This document shows, piece by piece, positions 17,147 through 25,552 of a stretch of 58,751 nucleotides of DNA. Made by a program: the position numbers and the translations under genes. The notes under the pieces were generated by a model that searched no databases, had not been told where the DNA came from, and saw only the letters and a program-made list of their open reading frames with translations. This DNA is from DASZMJ01 sp035551935 (GTDB lineage: Bacteria; Planctomycetota; Planctomycetia; Isosphaerales; Isosphaeraceae). The DNA is taken from contig DASZMJ010000379.1 of the NCBI GenBank assembly GCA_035551935.1, positions 1 through 58,751 on the forward strand. The letters run 5' to 3'. The stretch's first letter is position 1, and each line of letters opens with the position of its first letter.

Positions 17147-20100
17147 TCAGCGGGAGGGCACTCCGTCGGCGGCCCCTCGGGGCGTCAGGACGATGGTGCG
17201 GACGTCGGCCAGGGCGCCACGGACCGGGCCGGCGGGGCGGAGCTCGAGGCGATGGTCCCCCGGCCCGAGGCGCACCTCGCGGAGGAAGACCGTGCGGTAG
17301 TCCGACCAGGTCCCGGTGCCGGCGACGGTGCCCCGCTTGGTCTGATCGTCGATCCGGAGGAGGTACTCGTTCCCCGCGACCGAATTGTCGCACGCCCAGT
17401 CCATCGACACGGTGAACGTCGCCGGCCGGTCGACCCGGAAGGTCCAGGCGGCGCGATCGCCATCGCCGTGCCAATAGCCGAGGTTGCCGAACTCCGGCTC
17501 GAAGACGAGGCTCGGGCCGTAGATCTCCGCCGTCGCCGCCGCCAGCCGGATCGACCCGTCCGGGCGCGGGGCGACGGGCCGCGGCCGGTTGCCGGCGAGG
17601 GTCTTCGGCGGGCGGGCGACGAAGGCGATCACGTCGGCCAGGTCGGCCGGCTTGAGGTCGTTCTCCAGTCCCTCGGGCATGAGGGAGCGGCCCGACGTCG
17701 TCAATTCGTCGATGTCGGCGCGGAGGACGGAGTCGACCTGGCCGTCCGGCCGTTTGAGCATCAGGGCGCTGGCCGTCTCGGCAACGATCAGGCCATTGAC
17801 GACACGGCCGTCCTTCAGAGCGGCGACGTAGACCGCGTAGCGGGCGTCGACCTCGCGGTTCGGGTCGAGGATCGCCGTCAGGAGGGCGTCGGGCGAGGTG
17901 TCGGTCAACGCGGCGAGGTCGGGCCCGACCTCATGGCCGATCCCGCCGAGCTTGTGGCAGGAGGAGCAGGCGCGCTCGAAGAGCACCCGGCCCCGCGCCG
18001 GGTCGCCCCGCAGGGTCCTGGCCGGCGCAAAGGCCTCGAGCACCGCCTTGCGCGGGCCGATCGCCAGGCCCCCGAAGACGCGCGCGGCGCGACGGCGGCG
18101 GGCGTCGGTGCCGTGCCCGAGCAGCCGCTCGCGGTGGGCGGCGTCGACCTGGCCAGGCGCGATCCGATCCCCCTCGAGGGCCGCCAGCAGCACCTCCGCC
18201 GTCTCCCCGCGGGCGAGGAGGGCGTCGAGGGCCGAGGCGCGGGCCGTCGGGCCGAGCCGGTTCCAGTTGGCGACGATCGGCTCGGCGCCGGCGGGATCGC
18301 CGAGCCTCGTCAGGCCCCGGATCGCCGCGAGCTGGACCTCGGCCGACTCGACCGGGTCGAGTCGAGCGGCGAGGGTCCCGCGGTCGGCGTCGAGGTCCGT
18401 CTTCGTTCGGCCGAGCAGGCGGATCGCCGCGACCCGGTCGCCTGGGCTCGCCTCGGGATCGGCCGCCAGCGCCCGGGCCGTCGCGATCGCGGCGCGGACG
18501 GCGGGGTCGTCGGCCAGGGGCGCGGCGTGCGGCCCGTCGAGCAAGGTGGCGATCGCCCCGAGGCGCCAGGGCTCCGGCCTCGCCGCCCCGGCCGCGTCGA
18601 GGATTCCGGCGAGCGCCCGGCGGTCGCCCGTCCCGGCGGCCGTCGCGACCAACGGCTCGATCAAGGCCGGCGACGGCCCGCGGGGTCCGGCCGAGGCGAG
18701 GACCTGCGCGAGGATCGCGCCGACGTGCGGCGTGGCGGAGCTGAGCACCGCGGCGCGGACCCAGCGGTCGCCGCCGTCGCGGGCGGCGATCCGGCCCAGC
18801 GCCCGGCCGGCCTCGGGATCGGGCCAGTCGCCCAGGGTCAATGCGACCTGGAACCTCACGGTGATCGCCGGGTCGTCGGCCAGGGCCACCACCGCGCGAC
18901 CGAGCGCGGCATCGGCGGCCAGGCGGGGGCCCGCCAGGCGGGCCGCCTCGCGGCGGACGCCGGGGTGCCGGTCGGCCAGGGCCCCGAGGAGCGTCGCCGA
19001 TTCGAGCGCGCCGATGCCGTCGAGAGCGCCGAGCGCCTGGGCGCGGGCCTCGGGATGATCGCTCCGCTTCGCGAGGTCCCCCAGCACCGCCGCGGCCGCA
19101 CGATCGGCCCGGTGGACGAGCAGCCGGCGGACGTTGTCGCGGAGCGTCCCGTTCGGGCTGTCGAGCGCGGCGGCGAGGTCGCGGATCGGGAGGTCGTCGA
19201 GCCTCGGGACGGGGCGGGCCGGCCGGCCCTCGGGGACGATCCGATAGATCCGCCCCTTGTCGGCCCCGGCGCGGACGTCGAGCCCGGCGAGCCGCTCGGG
19301 GCTGATCCAGCGTGGATGTTCAATCACGAATCGATACATGTCCACGACCCAGAGCGCGCCGTCGGGCCCGGTCCGGACCTGGACGGGGCGGCACCAGGGG
19401 TCGGTCGAGGCGAGGAACTCCGTCGCCCGCTCGTCGTCGGCGCGGTGGCCGGCGAAGGTCACGCCGTCGGGGTCGAGGACCAGTCGAGTGACGAGGTTAT
19501 GCACCGGCTCGCAGGCGAAGGCGTTGCCGGCCAGGCCCGGGCCGAGGAGCGTGTCGCGATAGATCGCCGGGCTGCACGCCGAGGTGACGTGGTTGGCGCT
19601 CCCGGGGTCGTTGTAACGCGCGAGGGTCCGGCTCGCGGGGAAGAGCCGCGACGCGTCCGGGCCGCGCGCCAGGGCGACGGCCGGCGGGGGGGCGGCGACG
19701 TGCGGGTTGCGGCGGGCGGCGTGGTCGGGGAGCGGGTAGTGCTGGATCAGGACGCTGTTGTTGCCGCCGAACTGGTCGCCCCAGTCGTCGCGGGTCCGGC
19801 CCTGCTGGGTCAGGCCCGAGGCCGGCTCGAACGCGCCCGAGTCGGGCTTGAAGCGGAAGTCGCGCCCGCCGATGTCGACCTCGCGGCCGTCGGCCGTGCC
19901 CCGGATCTTGCCGCCGATCAGCCCGTTGGCCCCGTAGACCCAGTTGTCGAGCCCGAAGGCCAGCCCATTGACCCGGGCCTGGTAGTTCTCGGTGGCGAAG
20001 CCCCGATAGAGGACCCGGCGGACGTCGGCCTTGCCGTCGCCGTCGGCGTCCTCGGCGTAGAGGATCTCGGGCGCGGCGCAGACGAGGACGCCCTTGCGCC

Positions 20101-20689
20101 AGGCCATCACGCCGGTCGGGAACGGGAGATCGTCGAGGAAGACGGTGGCCGTCTCGTACCGCCCGTCGCGGTCGCGGTCCTCGAGCACCTTGATCCGGCC
20201 GCCCGGCTTCCAGTGGTTGTCGAGGCCCATCGGGTAGTCGCGCATCTCGCAGACCCAGAGCCGGCCGTCGGCGCCGAAGTCGATGGCGACGGGGCTCTCG
20301 ACCAGCGGCTCGGCGGCCACCAGCTCGACCTTGAGCCCCGGCTTCGTGCGGAATGCCCGGGCCGACTCGGCCGGCGCCAGCGGCGGGGGCATCGCCTCGT
20401 CCCCCGCCCTCGGCGCCTGGGGGTCGAATCCCGGCCCGGCGACCTCGTGGGCGGCCGCGACGATGAGGGCCGCCCCGGGCTCGTCGCCGTCGATGGCGAC
20501 CGCCTTGGCCCCGATCCGCTGCCCGACCCCCCGGGACTCGGCATCCCTGGCGAGGTAGCCCCCCAGTCGAGTCGGGCCGGCCGGGGCGATGTCGACGCGT
20601 GCCGCCCCGACGGGGATGTCCTGGCCTCCGGGCTCCGGGACGGCGCCGAGCGCGATCAGGCCGAGGGCGACGAGCAACGGCATCCTCAT
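17147..20689 (-). CDS. PVC-type heme-binding CxxCH protein with HEAT repeats and a truncated ceramidase-like N-terminus
   Basis: The exported protein is 1180 residues. The signal peptide (about 1-22) is followed at 25-90 by a fragment resembling the start of the ceramidase-like family (VGAARVDIAP, RLGGYLARDAESRGVGQRI), then abruptly by the usual start of the PVC membrane-bound dehydrogenase domain (GLKVELVAAEPLVESPVAID). A propeller domain follows, with ADGDGKADVRRVLYRGF and NGLAFGLDNWVYGANG. HEAT-like repeats cover about 490-830. A cytochrome c motif, CSSCHKLGGIGHEVGPDL, lies near 908. A beta-sandwich resembling a carbohydrate-binding module covers about 1050-1175. Such proteins are typical periplasmic planctomycete redox or sugar-oxidising candidates. 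ATG 20689 begins the signal peptide. Confidence 0.9.
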   Translation of the reverse strand: MRMPLLVALGLIALGAVPEPGGQDIPVGAARVDIAPAGPTRLGGYLARDAESRGVGQRIGAKAVAIDGDEPGAALIVAAAHEVAGPGFDPQAPRAGDEAMPPPLAPAESARAFRTKPGLKVELVAAEPLVESPVAIDFGADGRLWVCEMRDYPMGLDNHWKPGGRIKVLEDRDRDGRYETATVFLDDLPFPTGVMAWRKGVLVCAAPEILYAEDADGDGKADVRRVLYRGFATENYQARVNGLAFGLDNWVYGANGLIGGKIRGTADGREVDIGGRDFRFKPDSGAFEPASGLTQQGRTRDDWGDQFGGNNSVLIQHYPLPDHAARRNPHVAAPPPAVALARGPDASRLFPASRTLARYNDPGSANHVTSACSPAIYRDTLLGPGLAGNAFACEPVHNLVTRLVLDPDGVTFAGHRADDERATEFLASTDPWCRPVQVRTGPDGALWVVDMYRFVIEHPRWISPERLAGLDVRAGADKGRIYRIVPEGRPARPVPRLDDLPIRDLAAALDSPNGTLRDNVRRLLVHRADRAAAAVLGDLAKRSDHPEARAQALGALDGIGALESATLLGALADRHPGVRREAARLAGPRLAADAALGRAVVALADDPAITVRFQVALTLGDWPDPEAGRALGRIAARDGGDRWVRAAVLSSATPHVGAILAQVLASAGPRGPSPALIEPLVATAAGTGDRRALAGILDAAGAARPEPWRLGAIATLLDGPHAAPLADDPAVRAAIATARALAADPEASPGDRVAAIRLLGRTKTDLDADRGTLAARLDPVESAEVQLAAIRGLTRLGDPAGAEPIVANWNRLGPTARASALDALLARGETAEVLLAALEGDRIAPGQVDAAHRERLLGHGTDARRRRAARVFGGLAIGPRKAVLEAFAPARTLRGDPARGRVLFERACSSCHKLGGIGHEVGPDLAALTDTSPDALLTAILDPNREVDARYAVYVAALKDGRVVNGLIVAETASALMLKRPDGQVDSVLRADIDELTTSGRSLMPEGLENDLKPADLADVIAFVARPPKTLAGNRPRPVAPRPDGSIRLAAATAEIYGPSLVFEPEFGNLGYWHGDGDRAAWTFRVDRPATFTVSMDWACDNSVAGNEYLLRIDDQTKRGTVAGTGTWSDYRTVFLREVRLGPGDHRLELRPAGPVRGALADVRTIVLTPRGAADGVPSR

Positions 20690-20840
20690 GGCGGTTGACC
20701 TCTTCGGCGCCGGCCGAACGACGATCCGACAGGGAAGACACGGGTGCACGAACGTAGGCCGCGTTGGCAGGCGACGGTGCCGATCCGGCTGGGTCCGAAG
20801 GCGACGGCCGGCGAGCCGCCTCGATCGATCGCGTGGACGC

Positions 20841-20869
20841 GGAGGCACGAGTCTACCGAGGACTCGTGC
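20841..20869. repeat. Single REP-like palindrome with GGAG head
   Basis: The sequence is GGAG at 20841-20844, then GCACGAGTC, a 7-nt loop and GACTCGTGC. The 14-nt string GACTCGTGCCTCCG (the reverse complement of the head side of this element) appears again near 23852. Next to it, 20867-20890 on the minus strand holds the motif GGAGCGGAATGGCA shared with 23518-23540 and 58600-58623. Confidence 0.5.
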
Positions 20870-20949
20870 CATTCCGCTCCGAACCCTTTTCTGCCCCCCG
20901 TCATGACGACCATCCTAACCCAGATCCCCGGGCGTCGGAAGCCTCCCTC

Positions 20950-21600
20950 CGAAGTGAACGAAACCGCTCCGTCGGTTCGTTCCGTGAGAGCGAGGCCGGG
21001 GCGGTCGTTGGGTTCGTTCCGCGCCGCGGGGCCAGCAGCCGACGTCCACCGCCATCCTTCGTTTTCCTCCCAGATTTCCCAGATTGCCCATGATCTCGGT
21101 TATTCGCGCGATTCCGGGTCGAGATTGGGTTCGTTTTGGCGCCGCGGCCCTCGAAGTGGCTTTGTTTCGCGCCTCGCCGGGCTCGAAGTGGCTTTGTTTC
21201 GCGCCGGGGGTCGCGCCGTGGGTTCGTTCGGCGCCGCGACGCCCCTCGAAGTGGCTTCGTTTCGCGCCGCGACGAGACCTCCCACCGGGCCCCCGGGCCG
21301 CTCGCGGTTGTGAACGAAGGTGGTCCGTCGGTTCGTTCCGCGCCGAGGCAGGCCGTCAGCACAGTTTACCCACCGTCCCCAATGCAACGTTCGCTTCGCT
21401 CCGCGCCGGTGGAGGACGGCCGACCCCATCCCGTAGCAGGCACGCTCCGCGTGCCGTCCGCAGGAACACAAGATCGAACATGGGGAGCGGACGGCACGCG
21501 GAGCGTGCCTGCTCCGGGAGAGGTGGCCGTCATTCAACTCGGCCCGACCTCCCCAATGCCCCGTTCGCTTCGTTCCGCGCCGGCGCGAGGGCGACGTGAG
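20950..21600. repeat. Mosaic of degenerate direct repeats around GTTCGTTCCGCGCC
   Basis: The spacer 20690-21788 holds no gene I can support. Within it a 24-nt unit beginning CTCGAAGTGGCTT and ending TTTCGCGCC occurs at 21150-21173, 21182-21205 and 21245-21268. Units ending TTCGTTCCGCGCCG occur near 21009 and 21322, and the string CCGTCGGTTCGTTCCG occurs near 20971 and 21325. A 33-nt unit beginning CCCCAATGC occurs at 21377-21409 and 21551-21583 (30 of 33 identical) and brackets the hairpin at 21433-21515. The open frames here read as arginine-, phenylalanine- and alanine-rich repeats and I treat them as non-coding. Confidence 0.65.
21433..21515. repeat. REPIN-like hairpin with GTAG and GGAG heads
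   Basis: Arms 21433-21461 and 21487-21515 are inverted repeats (28 of 29). Read outward-in, the left arm starts GTAGCAGGCACG and the right arm, on the other strand, starts GGAGCAGGCACG. Each arm contains its own palindrome, GGCACGCTCCGCGTGCC. GTAG or GGAG followed by a palindrome, in inverted pairs, is the published definition of REP/REPIN elements, so this is the clearest member in the window. Confidence 0.85.
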
Positions 21601-21788
21601 TTCGACCCACATCGCGGGGCCGGTGGCTCCGAGCTTGCTCCAAGACATCTGTCCGATTTGCCAAGGAACATCCCAACCGAGCCGAGACTTCCTCCAGTAT
21701 ACAACACGATCGGGACCTATCCGGCAGGACTGTCCCGATTCCGTGACGGGCGTAGGGCGGTGCGGGATGGCGGAGACCGTTGTCGGCC

Positions 21789-23204
21789 TCATCGGCCGTC
21801 GGAGGGCCGCACGGGCTTGGCCGGCGTCGGGGCGGGTCGGGCCCCCTTCGACGCCCGGGCCTCCTTGCGGAGCAGGCTCGCGGCCGTGGCGCGCCAGTCC
21901 TTGCCCCGGTAGCCGATCTGCCAACCGAGGGTCGGCAGGGTCGGGATCGCCAGGAAGCGGGCCGCGGGACGCTCCGCGCCACCATCTGGCCGCCGCCCGA
22001 GGGCCTTGGCGTGGGCCGCGACCTCCTCCGCGTCCGGGTGCCCCGGGCCCAAGGCCCTGACGAGGATCGTCTCGGCGCGGTCGAGGCGCTCCTCGGCCGC
22101 CTTGCGGTCGCCCCTGGCCGCGGCGACCCGGCCCAGGCCATCGAGGCTGGAGGCCAGTTCGCGGTGCTCCTTTCCGAGCCCTGCCTCGCGGACCTTGAGC
22201 GCCTCGCGGAAGTGCCCCTCGGCCCGGTCGAAGTGCTTCCGCACCAGCTCGACCTCGCCCAGGCCGTCGAGGCAGAAGCCGGCCAGCGGGTGGTCCTCGC
22301 GGATGTCCCGAATCAATGTCAAAGCGTCGGTATCGAGGTCGTAGGCCTCGGAATACCGGGCCTGGTGGAACCGGAGGTGGGCGAAGACGATCAGCACCGC
22401 GGCTCGCTCTAGGGGCGAGGGGCCGATGCGCAGCTTCTCCTGCGCCTGCTGGACGGCCACCGCGCGGCTGAGGCACGGCTCGGCGGCGTCGAGCCGGCCG
22501 CGGGCGATCTCGACATCGGCCAGCGCCGTGAGGATCATCGCAACGCACGAGGGCGGCGGGAGTGTCGTTTGGGGCTCATTCTTCTCGACATGGGCCAAGG
22601 CGAGACGGTAGGTGTCGGCGGCCTCGTCGTACCGGCCCCGGGCGGCGTGCAGGAAGGCCAGGCCCTGATAGGAAATGCCCGCGTTGGTGCACCATCGGCC
22701 AGGGAAGCATCGTTCGGCGTGGGCTAACTTTTCGATGAACCGCCGCTCCGCTTCGTCATAGCGCCCCAAGGCGGCGAGTGCCGCACCGACAGGGAGTAGA
22801 TATTCAAACCTAAGCCATTCACGCGGATTTAACCCAAATATAGGCAAAAATCCTAAACATTCATTAACATGTTTATCTTTTTCGCTTATTTTCGTCAGGT
22901 CCGTATCGTTAAAGAACAGAATTGATTGTTCGAACATATGGAGGGACTCGGCGTAGCGTCCCTCGTCGTACGATCGTTCTCCCCGCGAATAATATGGGTT
23001 CCAGTAATCCTCCCCTGACGCGCGTGGAAGACCCCGACCAGATCTCCTCGGGGCGTTCGCCGCGGCGGGCTTTCTCGGCGCCGGGGCCTTCTCAGTCGCG
23101 GGATCGGCCGCCTTCCCGGCCGACGTCTGCGCCGGGGCGGCGCCCGGCGTCAGCATCGGCAGAAGGGCGATCACCAGGGCCCAGCGGCTGCGAGGGATGG
23201 CCAT
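21789..23204 (-). CDS. Exported tetratricopeptide-repeat protein
   Basis: The protein is 471 residues. It has a signal peptide (MAIPRSRWALVIALL, cleavage near APAQT at about 25). A short alanine/proline linker is followed by TPR-like helical pairs from about 70 to 440, for example GRYDEAERRFIEKLAHAERCF, GRYDEAADTYRLALAHVEK and AEGHFREALKVREAGLGKEH. The last type is the longer TPR seen in kinesin-light-chain-like repeats. It should be a periplasmic scaffold for protein contacts. ATG 23204 is chosen for the signal peptide and the GGGGGACGA before it; the longer frame to 23273 adds a signal-incompatible proline-rich leader. Near 22795-22930 the sequence is clearly less GC-rich than its surroundings, which is unusual here. 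Confidence 0.83.
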   Translation of the reverse strand: MAIPRSRWALVIALLPMLTPGAAPAQTSAGKAADPATEKAPAPRKPAAANAPRRSGRGLPRASGEDYWNPYYSRGERSYDEGRYAESLHMFEQSILFFNDTDLTKISEKDKHVNECLGFLPIFGLNPREWLRFEYLLPVGAALAALGRYDEAERRFIEKLAHAERCFPGRWCTNAGISYQGLAFLHAARGRYDEAADTYRLALAHVEKNEPQTTLPPPSCVAMILTALADVEIARGRLDAAEPCLSRAVAVQQAQEKLRIGPSPLERAAVLIVFAHLRFHQARYSEAYDLDTDALTLIRDIREDHPLAGFCLDGLGEVELVRKHFDRAEGHFREALKVREAGLGKEHRELASSLDGLGRVAAARGDRKAAEERLDRAETILVRALGPGHPDAEEVAAHAKALGRRPDGGAERPAARFLAIPTLPTLGWQIGYRGKDWRATAASLLRKEARASKGARPAPTPAKPVRPSDGR

Positions 23205-23373
23205 CGTTCGTCCCCCGGGGCGGGCGGCGGGGATGCCGGCGGGCGAGGGGGGGTCGGCCGCCGGGCACGACATCGGTCAGGATACCGCGCGCCGGGGCCG
23301 GGAGCGATGCAATTGTCTCGCGCTCACGCGGGATTCCGAGGGGATGGTCTCGAGCGTCCTGGGACGTCCCCCC

Positions 23374-23456
23374 CGGGTGCCACGGGTTCGGCTTCGAACC
23401 CGTGCCTCCGGCGGCACTTCGGGCGCACGGGTTCGAAGCCGAACCCGTGGCACCCG
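23374..23456. repeat. REPIN-like hairpin with perfect 32-bp arms
   Basis: Arms 23374-23405 and 23425-23456 match 32 of 32, with a 19-nt loop. Each arm starts CGGGTGCCACGGG and contains an inner palindrome around GGTTCGGCTTCGAACC. The head GGGTGCC resembles the GGGTGGC head at 733, 26460 and 45431. It stands in the spacer between the TPR gene and the SWIM locus. Confidence 0.8.
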
Positions 23457-23944
23457 CCGCCGTTCGTCCCCTCCCCCCGAAACCCGGATTGAGCGTTCTC
23501 TTGAAGCGTCCTTCGGCAAAGGGGACGGAGCGGAATGGCACGAAGCGACGCGGAAAGGACCGGCCTCATGGTGTCCGGGCGATGTTGCGGGCCGAGCTCG
23601 AAAACCGGACGACAGTCTTGAGAGCGAATTCGGCGGCGGACGGTCGATACCCGTGAGTTGACCAGGCGTCGTCGATGTCCTACGCTCGGGACGGTCACCA
23701 CGGTCTGCGGCGAGCGGATCGCACCCGTCGGATGCGTCCGGCCCACGTGCGTCGGCGAGCCGAGCCGTGGGCCCGAGGAGGCGAGCGCCGGGTCATCGAT
23801 CGGGTCCTGTAGGTCATTGCGGGCCCCCCGGGGGGTGCTCGATAATCGGGTGACTCGTGCCTCCGGTCGAACCTCGCCGATCGCGGGATGTGAGGTGGGC
23901 GTCGCCGTTCGCCGGCGGAGGGCCGAGTCGCGCGGAGGCCGCCG
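23457..23944. other. Intergenic region upstream of the SWIM operon
   Basis: No gene is supported here. The motif GGAGCGGAATGGCA (part of 23518-23540) recurs at 20867-20890 (minus strand) and 58600-58623. A GC-rich region at 23820-23944 leads into the SWIM remnant and must contain or precede the promoter for the operon; I cannot point to one. Confidence 0.4.
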
Positions 23945-24058
23945 ATGCGGGAGAAGGACGCGCCGGCCGAGGTGCTCCTCCGCGACGAGGGGGCCGGGGC
24001 CGGCGAGCTCGACGGGCGGCCGACCGAGACCATCCCCGAAGACTTCGACGCCATGTGA
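23945..24058 (+). pseudogene. Remnant C-terminus of a third SWIM-operon paralog
   Basis: The frame encodes 37 residues and ends DGRPTETIPEDFDAM, stop. The two SWIM proteins that follow both end VDWRPTETIPEDFYAM, stop. Upstream of that, LLRDEGAGAGELDG matches LLRYKGVQAGEVDW and FLRYKGAEAGEVDW of the two paralogs. The in-frame stop at 23891-23893 and the absence of any SWIM motif upstream show that the rest of the gene is gone. The remnant stops 8 nt before the next ATG, the same spacing style as between the intact paralogs (7 nt). It could also be a translated short leader peptide; I consider decay more likely. Confidence 0.72.
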
Positions 24059-24066
24059 CGGTCCCC

Positions 24067-25545
24067 ATGCCGAAAGCCCCGAAAGCGAGCACGCTGGCCG
24101 AGCTCGACGCCGAGGTCGCTCGGGCCGATTCCCTCTCGGTCGCCGCCACGCTGGAGAGGCCGGACGGCCCTCGTCTGTCCGTGCACGTCGAGTCCTCCTG
24201 GTCCGCCGCAGGGGTGAAGGGTTTCGAGCTGGGCCTCGTCTCGAAGGACCTCGTCGAGCGGGACGACTCCGGGGCGCCGGTGACCGAAACCTGGCGGAAG
24301 CGGGCCCCGAAGCTCTCGACCGTGATCAAGGCGTTCGCCGGGGCATTCCCCGACGCCGTGCTGCCGCCGACGCGCCTCTCGGTCTCGTGCCGCGGGTCGG
24401 GCCTGGCGCCGGCGACGGTCGAACGGCTCTTGTTGAAGGGGCTGGCGGAGGCGCTCGGCAAGCCCCTGAAGGCCGATCCGCGGACCGAAGGCCCAACGGG
24501 GCCCGAGGTCGCCGATTGGCCGTCACTCCTCCGGTCCGGCCGCGACGGGCTGAGGAAGTGGGGCCGGCTCAAGGCCGACGAACGGAAGGCTGTGGACCTC
24601 TCCGGGGCCGTCCTCGGCGGGCTCGACCTCTCGGGCGCGAACTTCGTCGGGGTCAAGGCGAAGAAGGCGACCTTCGCGGGATCGACGCTCGCCAGGACGA
24701 ACCTCTCCGGCGCCCAGGTCGACGGGGCCGACTTCGCCGCGGCCGATCTCCGGGAGGCCCGGCTCGCGCACGCCAGGGCCCCGGAGGCGGTCTTCCGGGC
24801 GGCGAAGCTCGTGGGGGCCGACCTGAGCGACGCGATGCTCTTCGGTTGCTCCTTCGACGGGGCCGACCTGACCGGCGCCGACCTGTCGGACGCGAACCTT
24901 CACCGGGCCGACCTCGCCGGTGCCACCCTCGACGCCGTGACCCTGGAGGGGGCCTCGTTCGACGGCCGGACGGCCTGGCCCCCGGGGTTCACCATCCCCG
25001 CCGAGGCCATCTTCGCGGGCCGAGGGACCGACCCGCGCCTCGTCGGCAAGGGGAAGTCGGCCGTCGCCGCGGACATCAACGGCCTGATGGCCCGGCTCCA
25101 GAACCTGATCGACCCGAAGCGGATGAAGCGCACGCTCGACATGCTCAAGTCGGGCAAGAACCAGCTCTTCGCCGAGGTCGAGCCGACGCTCGTCCGCGGC
25201 ATCGTCCGGAGCCAGAAGGAGGAGGACCTCGTCTACTCCTGCGTCCTGATCGAGGACGGCACCTACGCCTGCTGCACGCCGGACCTGTCGCCCTGCTTCG
25301 GCCTCCGGGGCGAGCCCTGCAAGCACATCCTGGTGCTCCTCATCGGCCTGGCCCGGGCGGGGCGCCTCGACCTGCCCACCGTCGACCGCTGGGTCGTGGC
25401 CGCCTGCGACAAGAAGAACCACCGCTGGAATAAGACCACGAAAAACCATGTCAGCGACACGCTCTTGAGGTATAAAGGCGTCCAGGCCGGCGAGGTCGAC
25501 TGGCGGCCGACCGAGACCATCCCCGAAGACTTCTACGCGATGTGA
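24067..25545 (+). CDS. Pentapeptide-repeat and SWIM zinc-finger protein
   Basis: The protein is 492 residues and cytosolic. Residues 1-150 have no family I recognise. Residues about 180-300 are pentapeptide repeats of the A(D/N)LXX type (LSGANFVGV, ADLREARLAHA, ADLTGADLSDANLHRADL), which form a right-handed beta-helix. A linker follows, then a segment shared with the next gene (MLKSGKNQLFAEVEP, RGIVRSQKEEDLVYSC). The zinc-binding cluster has YACC near 400, a cysteine in SPCFG near 408 and CKH near 418-420, fitting a SWIM-like CxC..CxH finger. The C-terminal tail ends WRPTETIPEDFYAM, identical in the next protein. SWIM domains bind DNA or proteins. Pentapeptide proteins can mimic DNA. It is the first intact gene of the operon. 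Confidence 0.88.
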   Translation: MPKAPKASTLAELDAEVARADSLSVAATLERPDGPRLSVHVESSWSAAGVKGFELGLVSKDLVERDDSGAPVTETWRKRAPKLSTVIKAFAGAFPDAVLPPTRLSVSCRGSGLAPATVERLLLKGLAEALGKPLKADPRTEGPTGPEVADWPSLLRSGRDGLRKWGRLKADERKAVDLSGAVLGGLDLSGANFVGVKAKKATFAGSTLARTNLSGAQVDGADFAAADLREARLAHARAPEAVFRAAKLVGADLSDAMLFGCSFDGADLTGADLSDANLHRADLAGATLDAVTLEGASFDGRTAWPPGFTIPAEAIFAGRGTDPRLVGKGKSAVAADINGLMARLQNLIDPKRMKRTLDMLKSGKNQLFAEVEPTLVRGIVRSQKEEDLVYSCVLIEDGTYACCTPDLSPCFGLRGEPCKHILVLLIGLARAGRLDLPTVDRWVVAACDKKNHRWNKTTKNHVSDTLLRYKGVQAGEVDWRPTETIPEDFYAM

Positions 25546-25552
25546 GGATCTG

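Noticed and set aside
17252..20698. 1148-residue plus-strand frame opposite the PVC heme gene
   Set aside because: Composition is antisense-like (RR, GG, VV runs) with no domain; the minus strand has CxxCH and HEAT repeats.
21150..21268. Possible CRISPR array in the 24-nt repeats
   Set aside because: The three copies have unequal and partly self-similar spacers and no cas gene is in the window.
20900..21600. Frames with repeated FVSRR / SKWLCFAPRR-like units
   Set aside because: The repetition follows the DNA repeats and appears in several frames on both strands, so it is nucleotide repeat structure rather than a repeat protein.
23374..23456. Perfect hairpin as a simple intrinsic terminator of the TPR or SWIM genes
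   Set aside because: It has no U-tract, lies upstream of the gene starts on both sides rather than after a stop, and shares head and layout with the other REPIN-like elements.
23882..23893. Possible fourth SWIM tail from the string GGGATGTGAGG, similar to the stop context of the paralogs
   Set aside because: The codons before it do not resemble the conserved tail; only the stop context matches, which can be chance.
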